Below, one piece after another: positions 1-6,855 of a stretch of 64,000 nt of DNA. The DNA is taken from assembly GCF_000382125.1 (NCBI RefSeq), contig NZ_KB907553.1, positions 1 to 64,000 of the forward strand, read 5' to 3'. The position numbers were made by a program, and so were the translations under genes. How positions within the stretch are numbered: position 1 is the first letter of the stretch; the number at the start of each line of letters is the position of its first letter. The notes beneath the pieces are model-generated. The model saw nothing but the letters and a program-made list of their open reading frames with translations. It had not been told where the DNA came from and did not search any database. Source of the DNA: Eudoraea adriatica DSM 19308 (lineage in GTDB: Bacteria > Bacteroidota > Bacteroidia > Flavobacteriales > Flavobacteriaceae).

Positions 1-135
1 CAACGGTCTGCATATGAGCAGTAGCGGATTTAGGCCACTAAACTGCCAGATAGCAAGATACTTAAATAGATACAAAAAGCGGTTCAAGTTCGCACCTAAA
101 CCGCTATTGCTTTTATACAATGTTGTATGCCGTGC
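1..135 (-). other. attC-like cassette recombination site 1
   Basis: Read on the minus strand, this site follows the sulfatase gene. It opens with GGCATACAAC (131-122), then ATT, then a long imperfect stem (arms near 14-33 and 93-113, core AGCGG/CCGCT with TTTAGG-type extensions), and closes with ACCGTTG at the left window edge. The 10-bp opening box is the exact complement of the first 10 bases of the same cassette (2610-2601). That is what the R''/R' boxes of an integron attC look like once a circular cassette has been opened by insertion. The terminal GTTG at 4-1 would be the start of a further cassette outside the window. Confidence 0.72.
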
Positions 136-146
136 TTTCTTTTCAT

Positions 147-2534
147 TTACAATAATTTGATATAAACAGAATTGATTGTGCCGTTAAACTTAAATGGTGC
201 CTTTTCAAAATAATCGAAGGAAACAGGCGAGCCTAAATCTGTACCAATATCCAAAGTTTCACTAGCTGAAAATGCCGCTGGCACTGTACCCAAAGTGGTC
301 ATGGCACCAACTTCTTTACCATCTACTTTCAAAGTGATCGTTGCTGGTGCTCCAGGCTTATTGTCTTTTATCTTTGTGGTAATCTCAAATTCATGCTTAC
401 CCATACCAATTTTATTTTTACTGCTCACTTTAAATTGGTGGATAATCATCATGTTGTATTCGTATTTTAAATAGCCATTATCCATGTAGCAAGTTAATCC
501 ACCAGCGCTTCCACCGAGCGCATATAATACACCACTTTGGTTTTCTTTTACCTCCAGATCTATCACCACGGTATTACTTTTTTTACCAAGACCTGGTGCA
601 GCAAATTCCGGCATCCTTGTTGTGGTTTGGTTAAATGTCCATTCGGTATAGGGTGAGGTAATCACATCTTCCGGATGCAGCCTTAACCAAATACCCGCAC
701 CAATGGGGAAATCTTTATTTTCCTTGGCTTCATTTAAAAACAGTTCTTTTAGTTCAGCTAGTTTTTCTGGATATTCGGCTGAAAGATCATGCGCTTGTGA
801 GAAATCATTTTTCAAATCATAAAGCTGCCAAACGTCTTCATTTGAGTTCCAGTCTTCTAATCCTTTTTGTGCAGAAACCCAAGGGCGCAGTGGGCCAAAT
901 GTACTTGCAAACCAACCCTCATGATAAACTCCACGACTACCGTTATTATCAAAAAATTGGGTCTTTTTTAAATTCTCTGCATTGGGGTTGGTAAATGTTT
1001 GTGCAAAACTTTTTCCATCCATCTGGTCTTGCTCAAAGCCATTAACAATTTCAGGATGTTGTATACCTATAATATCATACAGCGTGGGAACAATGTCATT
1101 TACATGAAGAAATTGGCTGCGAATTTCCTTGTCAGGTTTTATTCTTTTGGGCCAGGAAATCACCATCGGGTTTCGTGTTCCTCCAAAATGCGCTGCAACC
1201 AATTTTGTGCTTCTAAACGGAGTACTTCCTGCCCATGCCCAACCAGAATGATACATGTTTTCTACCTTGTTGGTTCCTAGCGCATCTAAGCCACCAATTT
1301 TGTCCAATGCAGCCATTTGTTGACTAATGGTGTTAGGTATCTGGTTTTGAGCTAGCAACTCACTTATACTGCCGTTTTGTCCTTCTGCACTAGAACCGTT
1401 ATCGCCAAAAATGTAAATCACGATGGTGTTGTCTTTGTAGCCCATAGCATCCATACCGTCGATTAGCTTACCTACTTGCACATCCGTATGTTCTACAAAA
1501 CCTGCAAACACTTCCATTAAGCGCAATTGAAACTCTTTTTCATCTTCAGGAATATCATCCCATGCGACCATTGTGGAGTCTCTTTCCGTTAATTCAGTCC
1601 CCTCAGGAATTATTCCCATAGCTAACTGACGTTGAAAGACTCTTGCTCTGTATTCATCCCAACCTCCATCAAACTTGTCTTTGTATTTCTCTGACCATTC
1701 TTTAAAAATATGATGTGGACCATGAGCGGCTCCCGGAGCCCAGTACATGAAAAAAGGCTTGTCTGGCGAATAGGCTTTGTGCTCTCCCAACCACTTAAGA
1801 CCTTGCTCTGCCATATCTTCTGTCAAATGATAATTAGGGTCGTGGGGAGGTTCAATGGCATTATAATTTTCAAATAATCGTGGTTCATATTGGGAGGTTT
1901 CTCCCGCTAAAAATCCATAGAAATATTCAAATCCATAGCCATTTGGCCAAAAGTCTTTTGGTCCCATTGACGTAGTTTGGTTGGCAGGTGAATTATGCCA
2001 TTTTCCAAAGGCAGCAGTATGGTAACCATAGTTTTTAAGCACTTCGGCTACGGTAGCTGAAGTTTTGGGGATGACGCCTGTATATCCATCAAAATTAACA
2101 GCTCGTTCTGCAATGGTGCCAGATGACACTCTTGTGTGGTTTCTTCCAGTTAGCAAAGAAGCCCGAGTAGGAGAACAGATTGAAGTGGTATGGAATCGGT
2201 TATACATAATTCCTTCGTTTGCTAGTTTTGTAAGCGTAGGTGTGGCTACTTCCCCTCCAAATGTTTCTGAAACCCCGAAACCAACATCATCTATCAAAAC
2301 AATAAGTACATTAGGAGCATCATCAGCCAGGTGTTTGTTGTTTGGCCATGGTGCTAATTTACTTTCGGCCAAGGTTTGGCCTGTCTGGCTTTCAGAAGCA
2401 ATTCTTGGAAATGGGAGAACCCTCCCGTCCTGCTTTTGCAGGTTTTCTGAATGATCAGGATTTTTTTGAGGATTACACCCTGTTATCAGTATTCCTAAGC
2501 CAAGGATGGCTATTAAGTGTTTTTTAAATTTCAT
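147..2534 (-). CDS. Lipoprotein sulfatase (arylsulfatase family, S1)
   Basis: Predicted outer-envelope sulfatase that hydrolyses sulfate esters, probably of sulfated polysaccharides or small aryl sulfates. The start at 2534 gives 795 residues. It is preferred over the longer frame from 2609 because an AAGGAG-like ribosome site precedes it and it opens directly with a lipoprotein signal whose lipobox Cys is residue 20. Motifs: LIDDVG metal-binding aspartates (about 82-83), the Cys-type sulfatase signature CSPTRASLLTGR with the formylglycine Cys at about 120, GKWH (about 177-180), and a later GDNGSS. The region after about residue 600 is a beta-rich C-terminal extension usual in longer arylsulfatases. 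It is the only gene of a 2.6-kb integron-like cassette, with its stop 16 bp before the attC-like box. The substrate cannot be told from sequence. The only FGE-like domain in the window is part of a fusion protein at 23378-25975, so the maturase is presumably elsewhere. Confidence 0.88.
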   Translation of the reverse strand: MKFKKHLIAILGLGILITGCNPQKNPDHSENLQKQDGRVLPFPRIASESQTGQTLAESKLAPWPNNKHLADDAPNVLIVLIDDVGFGVSETFGGEVATPTLTKLANEGIMYNRFHTTSICSPTRASLLTGRNHTRVSSGTIAERAVNFDGYTGVIPKTSATVAEVLKNYGYHTAAFGKWHNSPANQTTSMGPKDFWPNGYGFEYFYGFLAGETSQYEPRLFENYNAIEPPHDPNYHLTEDMAEQGLKWLGEHKAYSPDKPFFMYWAPGAAHGPHHIFKEWSEKYKDKFDGGWDEYRARVFQRQLAMGIIPEGTELTERDSTMVAWDDIPEDEKEFQLRLMEVFAGFVEHTDVQVGKLIDGMDAMGYKDNTIVIYIFGDNGSSAEGQNGSISELLAQNQIPNTISQQMAALDKIGGLDALGTNKVENMYHSGWAWAGSTPFRSTKLVAAHFGGTRNPMVISWPKRIKPDKEIRSQFLHVNDIVPTLYDIIGIQHPEIVNGFEQDQMDGKSFAQTFTNPNAENLKKTQFFDNNGSRGVYHEGWFASTFGPLRPWVSAQKGLEDWNSNEDVWQLYDLKNDFSQAHDLSAEYPEKLAELKELFLNEAKENKDFPIGAGIWLRLHPEDVITSPYTEWTFNQTTTRMPEFAAPGLGKKSNTVVIDLEVKENQSGVLYALGGSAGGLTCYMDNGYLKYEYNMMIIHQFKVSSKNKIGMGKHEFEITTKIKDNKPGAPATITLKVDGKEVGAMTTLGTVPAAFSASETLDIGTDLGSPVSFDYFEKAPFKFNGTINSVYIKLL

Positions 2535-2600
2535 AATACTCCTTCTTATTAATGTAATTCTAACGTTGGCAATAAAACAGCTCTTTTGTTCTTTCAGCAT

Positions 2601-2738
2601 GGCATACAACGGTTAGTATATAAAAAGTAGGCGATTGCGAAGCACAAAACTTTCAGGTAAGCAAAAAGTTTGATACGAGCCAAAAGCCTTGATTTTACGA
2701 AATATTTCGCCTATTTATTATATACATTGTTAGCGGTA
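2601..2738 (-). other. attC-like cassette recombination site 2
   Basis: On the minus strand the site reads TACCGCTAAC (2738-2729), AAT, then a long stem-loop, TAAC, then CGTTGTATGCC (2611-2601). The stem arms are GTATATAA (2616-2623) with TTATATAC (2718-2725) and TAGGCGA (2628-2634) with TCGCCTA (2707-2713), leaving a loop of about 70 nt. The opening box is complementary over 10 bp to the 5' end of the same cassette (3445-3436). The closing box starts the next cassette. The DUF6090 gene in this cassette terminates inside the site. Confidence 0.75.
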
Positions 2739-3394
2739 GTTAGTTTTTCATTCAACAGTTTTATTTCCTCTAAACTATCTTGATATCCCTTGATTTGTTG
2801 ACTCAATAAAACTTCAAAACCAAAAACAATATTTTCAAATAATGGCTCTTTAATAAAGTCAGAGTGGATAGAACTAAAGTCACTGAAACGAATATTCTCA
2901 AAGGAAAAAGGAGTTACGTATTTGTTAACATAATCTAACAATAAGGCTTCTAATTTTAATGTTACATGATACGAGTTATAGGTGTTAATTATTTGTTTTC
3001 TGAGTTCGATATCTTTTATTAATTTAAATTCTCCCGATGCTGTAATGTTTTCCATTGTCGTAATAGAAGGATTATAATTAGCCAATCCCATCATACTTGC
3101 TGTAAGCGTTTTGATTCTTTTATCATCATATTTTTTTGATAGAAGAATTTGTTTTAAAGTGTCAATATCTTTTCTGTTTGATTCTGAAAATTCCAAAGCA
3201 GAACTTAGATTAGTCTCATTAGTAATATTTTCTTCATAAAAACTTTCTATGTAATCTTTCGCCTCTAAATTTGTTGTTATGGATTCGTTCCAAGTATTTA
3301 ATTTAAATGCAATTGTGATACCGATAATTACAATTAAAAGGTCAACAATTTTTGATTTCCAGTCAATATTCAAATTCAGTTTGATTTTCTTCAT
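2711..3394 (-). CDS. DUF6090-like membrane-anchored protein
   Basis: A 227-residue protein of unknown function. ATG at 3394 is used; the longer frame begins with a TTG two codons upstream. Residues about 14-32 form one hydrophobic segment (IVDLLIVIIGITIAF) followed by LNTWNES, a pattern I associate with the DUF6090 family of Bacteroidota. The rest is helical and charged, probably periplasmic. It is the single gene of the second integron-like cassette. Its last codons (TANNVYNK) and TAG stop lie within the R''/stem part of attC-like site 2, so the extreme C-terminus is written by the recombination site. No promoter is obvious inside the cassette. Family assignment is by eye. Confidence 0.75.
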   Translation of the reverse strand: MKKIKLNLNIDWKSKIVDLLIVIIGITIAFKLNTWNESITTNLEAKDYIESFYEENITNETNLSSALEFSESNRKDIDTLKQILLSKKYDDKRIKTLTASMMGLANYNPSITTMENITASGEFKLIKDIELRKQIINTYNSYHVTLKLEALLLDYVNKYVTPFSFENIRFSDFSSIHSDFIKEPLFENIVFGFEVLLSQQIKGYQDSLEEIKLLNEKLTTANNVYNK

Positions 3395-3435
3395 AATCAA
3401 TAATTCATTCTGATATATTTATTTTTTTGTCTTAT

Positions 3436-3509
3436 TACCGCTAACGGTAAGTACATGCGGCGTAGCTGGCTTTTGCCAGCTATGATCGACATGTACATTG
3501 TTATGCCTC
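3436..3509 (-). other. attC-like cassette recombination site 3
   Basis: This is the most compact and clearest site of the array. The minus strand reads GAGGCATAAC (3509-3500), AAT, a hairpin, TTAC, then CGTTAGCGGTA (3446-3436). The hairpin has an outer arm GTACATG/CATGTAC (3451-3457, 3490-3496), an asymmetric internal loop (5 against 7 nt), an inner arm TAGCTGGC/GCCAGCTA (3463-3470, 3475-3482) and a TTTT loop. Paired arms broken by unequal unpaired bases are the hallmark of folded single-stranded attC sites. The opening 10-mer is the complement of the cassette's own 5' end at 4347-4338. Confidence 0.8.
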
Positions 3510-3522
3510 GATATTGGTTACA

Positions 3523-4323
3523 TCACTCATATACAAAAACTACGGGTCTAACTATCATTCCATCACCATTTTCAATGTTCAACGGTTGACCAACAAAAAG
3601 CATCTTTTCCTTATTCAATAGTTTATCTACGTTGAAAAGTTGTTCAAATACAGGAATCCTCTTGCTTAAAAATTCATAATGAATAGGAGCAATTCGTTGC
3701 AATGCAGTTTCGGAATTTACTTCGGTCGGATTATCATCACTTTCAACATTGAACGAGTCTGTTCCAAAAGCTTTTACTGGAATATTTGTTAGATACTTGG
3801 CTGCCTCTTGAGTGAGAGCTATTCGATTAGGTAATTCCTCCTCTTTGGGTAAAATGTAATTGGTATATATTAATACAATATCACCTGGTTGAATGTCATG
3901 TTTCTTTATTTCTGATAGTGAAACAGTTCGCCCGAATGGTAAATCGCTGACATCAATGACTTTCAATGGACCTATAAAATCATCTACCGAATAACTATCG
4001 ATTCCCCCTTTCAAATTCGTATGACTTGGTGCATCTACATGAGGCCCTCCATGATTGAATATCGTCAGGTATGAATTATTTACTGATAAAAATCCGTCAG
4101 GAAATTCAAATTCCTGGTTAATTACCCTAAAGGAGTTAGATTCGTCAAAGCCATAATGTTTCATAAGGCCGCCCCATACCTGTTCGGGCAAGTCCTCAGT
4201 TATTAATGCCCCTAAATCAATAATTTCCTTTGGGATAGGTAATCTTTGATTAGTTACGTTTGACTTTGATGTGCAACTGAAAACGAAAAAAATTATCAAT
4301 GAGGTGAATAGAATTTTCATCAT
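3523..4323 (-). CDS. Cyclase-family lipoprotein (kynurenine formamidase-like)
   Basis: A 266-residue secreted lipoprotein of the metal-dependent cyclase/formamidase family. The N-terminal signal ends in FVFSC with Cys at 17. The family motif appears as HGGPHVDAPSH at residues 91-101, carrying the metal-binding His and Asp ligands. GDIVLIYTNY and the C-terminal region also fit the fold. The reaction is probably amide or lactone hydrolysis, but the substrate is unknown, and an exported lipoprotein version is unlike cytoplasmic kynurenine formamidase. The gene fills the first cassette, next to the integrase, with its stop 14 bp before the attC-like box. Being first in the array, it is best placed to be expressed by read-through from the co-oriented integrase gene; that is inference. 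Confidence 0.82.
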   Translation of the reverse strand: MMKILFTSLIIFFVFSCTSKSNVTNQRLPIPKEIIDLGALITEDLPEQVWGGLMKHYGFDESNSFRVINQEFEFPDGFLSVNNSYLTIFNHGGPHVDAPSHTNLKGGIDSYSVDDFIGPLKVIDVSDLPFGRTVSLSEIKKHDIQPGDIVLIYTNYILPKEEELPNRIALTQEAAKYLTNIPVKAFGTDSFNVESDDNPTEVNSETALQRIAPIHYEFLSKRIPVFEQLFNVDKLLNKEKMLFVGQPLNIENGDGMIVRPVVFVYE

Positions 4324-4337
4324 TTTGTTTTTTTATT

Positions 4338-4390
4338 GAGGCATAACAATTGAATATAGTGCATTATGCACTATATATCACTTATAACTA
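4338..4390 (-). other. attI-like primary recombination site
   Basis: This is the junction between the integrase gene and the first cassette. It contains a perfect inverted repeat with 11-bp arms (ATATAGTGCAT/ATGCACTATAT) around a single base, at 4354-4376. On the minus strand two direct GTTAT copies flank the palindrome: GTTATAAG beside the integrase stop, and GTTATGCC starting the first cassette. The palindrome starts 12 bp after the integrase TAG (4390-4388). It has no long loop, unlike the three downstream sites, which suits a site bound in double-stranded form. The attI role is inferred from position. Confidence 0.6.
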
Positions 4391-5512
4391 AGATAGTAAA
4401 TCATCTATATCCCTGAAGGAATTTTCTGCAACATGTGTGTAAATCTCCGTTGTTTTACTTGAATTATGACCTAAAAGAACCTGAATCTTTCGCAAATCTG
4501 TTCCTTTATCTAACAAATGGGTTGCAAAGCTATGACGTAACATATGAGGAGTCACTCTTCTTTTAATTCCCGCCCTTAATGCCGCACGACTTACAATGTT
4601 GACCACACTGGTAGGAGAATACGCCTTTCCATTAGGGCTTTCAAACAGAAAAGTTCGAGGTTGATATCTTTTAAAATAATTACGTAATTCTTTTAGTAAT
4701 GTAGCACTTAAAATGGTGTACCGATCTTTTTTACCCTTTCCCTGGTTGACCCTAATTAACATGCGCTTACTATCTATATCCACCGGTCTTAAAGCCAAAA
4801 CTTCTGATCTACGTAAACCCGAACTATATAGTAAACCAACGATACATCGATGTTTTATATTGTTGATTTCAGCCAGTAGGCTTTGAACTTCTATAATGGA
4901 AAGTACCACAGGTAGTTTTTTGGTTTTTCTTGGGCGTTCAATAGAATAAAACCGATTGGGCATTCCACGAACAATCTCATAGTAAAATTTAATACTGTTT
5001 ATGGCTTGATTGACATAGGAATCTGAGCAATCTTTTCGAACTAGAAAAAGCAGGTATTTACGAATATCGTTTTCGTCTATTTTATCCAATGTGGCATCTG
5101 GATAAAAGCGCATGAATGCCTCAAAACATGAGATATAAATTCTTGCTGTATTAGGGGCATATTTCTTTAGCTCTAGCTTTTCCAGATAATCTTCAGGACA
5201 AAGTCTGGCTTTGCTGCTATGTTTGGAATGGTCTTCTCGTTTAAAATTGGCGTTACCTTTTTTGTTTACAAGTGGTTTATTATGAAAAAAGTAGTTTCCA
5301 TTGACCCAAGCTATACCTTTGAACACTTTATATATCAATTGGATGTTTTCTTTTGTGTTAGGAAGAAAATACATTTGATAATTCTCAGACCATTCAACGT
5401 TTGGTAGTAGATTGACTTTTTCTTGCAAATCACGATGCGCTTGAAATTGAAGGCCAATACAAGGCTGATTATCAATGGATAAGTTTTTGAGCGTAATACT
5501 CTTTCCTAACAT
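4388..5512 (-). CDS. Tyrosine recombinase next to cassette array (non-IntI integrase)
   Basis: Site-specific tyrosine recombinase of 374 residues, inferred to insert and excise the neighbouring cassettes. ATG at 5512 is preferred to an upstream in-frame TTG at 5545. It has an unusual N-terminal domain of about 80 residues, a core-binding SAM-like domain (about 105-190), and a XerC/D-type catalytic domain. The catalytic set is complete: Arg234 in SGLRRSE, Lys in QGKGKKDR (about 259-262), His323 and Arg326 in PHMLRHSF, His349 in LLGH, and Tyr358 in TEIYTH. The insert that defines IntI integrases, between the beta-strand Lys and the HxxR box, is absent; the spacing there is XerC-like. The gene points toward the cassettes, whereas most IntI genes diverge from theirs. 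A role in a simple transposon is the main alternative. Confidence 0.85.
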   Translation of the reverse strand: MLGKSITLKNLSIDNQPCIGLQFQAHRDLQEKVNLLPNVEWSENYQMYFLPNTKENIQLIYKVFKGIAWVNGNYFFHNKPLVNKKGNANFKREDHSKHSSKARLCPEDYLEKLELKKYAPNTARIYISCFEAFMRFYPDATLDKIDENDIRKYLLFLVRKDCSDSYVNQAINSIKFYYEIVRGMPNRFYSIERPRKTKKLPVVLSIIEVQSLLAEINNIKHRCIVGLLYSSGLRRSEVLALRPVDIDSKRMLIRVNQGKGKKDRYTILSATLLKELRNYFKRYQPRTFLFESPNGKAYSPTSVVNIVSRAALRAGIKRRVTPHMLRHSFATHLLDKGTDLRKIQVLLGHNSSKTTEIYTHVAENSFRDIDDLLS

Positions 5513-5781
5513 TTTTGTGCAGAATTTCAGAAAGATAAGTTTCAAACCTGCAACTTCCTTGCAGTGAAAATGACTTATTGAGTTTTCCGTTGCCTTTAAT
5601 AAGGTAAATTCTCAAAACTAAGGGAGGAATAGCAAGAGGGCAACACGCTTGCGCGATGTTACACTATGAAATTAGATCCTAAGTCATTGCTTGACAGCGT
5701 TTTAAATCAAAAAAACAAGTCATTGTAAATCAACTAGTTTTGTGTTAATTTCATTTCCTTTAAACTTGAAAAAGTAGCCTC
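5513..5781. other. Intergenic stretch upstream of integrase
   Basis: No coding sequence was recognised between the integrase and tRNA-Arg (5513-6031). This first part must hold the integrase promoter, but no convincing promoter boxes could be picked. At 5774-5788 there is a 15-bp exact copy of the 3' end of the neighbouring tRNA-Arg (GTAGCCTCACCAGGA, also at 6031-6045), which runs straight into the tandem repeat that follows. Confidence 0.5.
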
Positions 5782-5968
5782 ACCAGGATTAGCTGCGCTG
5801 TTCCTGAGAACGACTCGCACTGAAAATACAGAAGCCCAGCTGCCATGCAGCTGGTATTATTTTTGGCCCGGAACAAAATTAACCAGGACTAGCTTCGCTG
5901 TTCCTGAGAAACGCTCGTTCTGAAAATACAAAAGGCCAACTGCTAAGCAGCTGGTTTTATTTTTGGAC
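5782..5968. repeat. Two-copy tandem hairpin repeat beside tRNA-Arg
   Basis: Two copies of about 87 bp start exactly 100 bp apart (5782 and 5882), each beginning ACCAGGA, as does the tRNA-Arg T-arm complement further right. Shared blocks include GCTGTTCCTGAGAA and CTGAAAATACA. Each copy holds a hairpin: CCAGCTG/CAGCTGG is perfect in copy 1 and has one mismatch in copy 2. Each is followed by TTTATTTTTGG-like sequence. The T-run after the hairpin resembles a terminator, and repeats of this kind near tRNA genes may be relics of tRNA duplication. Function unknown. Confidence 0.7.
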
Positions 5969-6031
5969 CTCACCTCAATGAAACAAGTTTCTCTCGGTCG
6001 ATCAAAAATAAAGGCCTAATGTACTTATCCG

Positions 6032-6103
6032 TAGCCTCACCAGGAATCGAACCTGGATCTAAAGTTTAGGAAACTTCTATTCTATCCGTTGAACTATGAG
6101 GCC
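6032..6103 (-). tRNA. tRNA-Arg (CCT anticodon)
   Basis: A 72-nt cloverleaf read on the minus strand. The acceptor arms GGCCTCA/TGAGGCT pair with one G-T wobble and discriminator A. The D arm begins GTTC, the anticodon loop TTCCTAA carries CCT between GAAGT and ACTTT arms, and the T arm is CCAGG-TTCGATT-CCTGG. It decodes AGG. The 3' end is copied 240 bp downstream at 5774-5788. Confidence 0.95.
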
Positions 6104-6175
6104 AAATATTTCCGCTGAATAAGTATCAGGGGGCACAAAAATAAGAATTTTTAATGCGAACTCAGAAGCTACTTT

Positions 6176-6709
6176 TTATTTTTTGATGTTTTGTTCTTCC
6201 CTCCTTTTTATTGATGTCTGAGCAGATTCTAAAACATGCTTTGAAAATCTCCTCAGAAGGAATTGCAATTTGGGATCTATGTAGGTTTTACAAAAAGGTT
6301 TATCCCGATTTTTGCGATAATAATTCTGATAAGTTTCAGGAGACAATTTAAAGTCTTTGAACCCATATACCCTGGTGATTAATTTATCCTCAAATTCCTT
6401 TTGAAGCAGTCCTAAAATTTGCTCTGATTCCATTTGCTGCTTCAAACTAAAGGAATAAACAGCAGAACGGTATTTTGTGCGCATAGAATGATTGGAAGTA
6501 CATTTGTGGGTGTGAAGATGAACTTCTATAAGATCTTTCGCAGTAATCTTTTCCCGGTCGAAATGCAGTAGTACCGCTTCACTGAATTCCAACGCACCTA
6601 AAGCAGAAATCCAACCCTGCTCTACACGTACAACCCCATTCAGGTTTTGAAATACCGCTTCTGTGCACCAATGGCAGCCTCCCCCCAGACCAATCCTATT
6701 AATTTTCAT
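6176..6709 (-). CDS. msrA: Peptide-methionine (S)-S-oxide reductase family protein
   Basis: A 177-residue cytoplasmic protein of the MsrA family, which reduces methionine-S-sulfoxide in proteins. The active-site motif is GGCHWCTEAVF at residues 10-20: the catalytic Cys is kept and a second Cys lies three residues on, but the usual Phe of GCFW is His. Other family blocks are YRSAVYSF (about 80-87) and the late ETYQNYYRKN. There is no signal peptide. It is a single gene between tRNA-Arg and a divergent DUF4421 gene. The His substitution and drifted C-terminus suggest a divergent subfamily, so activity is likely but not certain. Confidence 0.85.
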   Translation of the reverse strand: MKINRIGLGGGCHWCTEAVFQNLNGVVRVEQGWISALGALEFSEAVLLHFDREKITAKDLIEVHLHTHKCTSNHSMRTKYRSAVYSFSLKQQMESEQILGLLQKEFEDKLITRVYGFKDFKLSPETYQNYYRKNRDKPFCKTYIDPKLQFLLRRFSKHVLESAQTSIKRREEQNIKK

Positions 6710-6855
6710 TTAACTTTTTAGCGTTTAAAATTCCTATACATCCCATTAACTAATTCCTCATTACGCCCTTTGCGTTTATGAAGTAATTAAAATATACCCG
6801 CTAATTTAAGTAACTTTAGGCCCCTTCAAAAGGGCAGATTATCCCAATTTGTATA

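Noticed and set aside
5774-5788. An att site of an element in tRNA-Arg
   Set aside because: Only 15 bp, only 257 bp from the tRNA copy, and the sequence between contains a tandem repeat rather than an integrase gene; local duplication is simpler.
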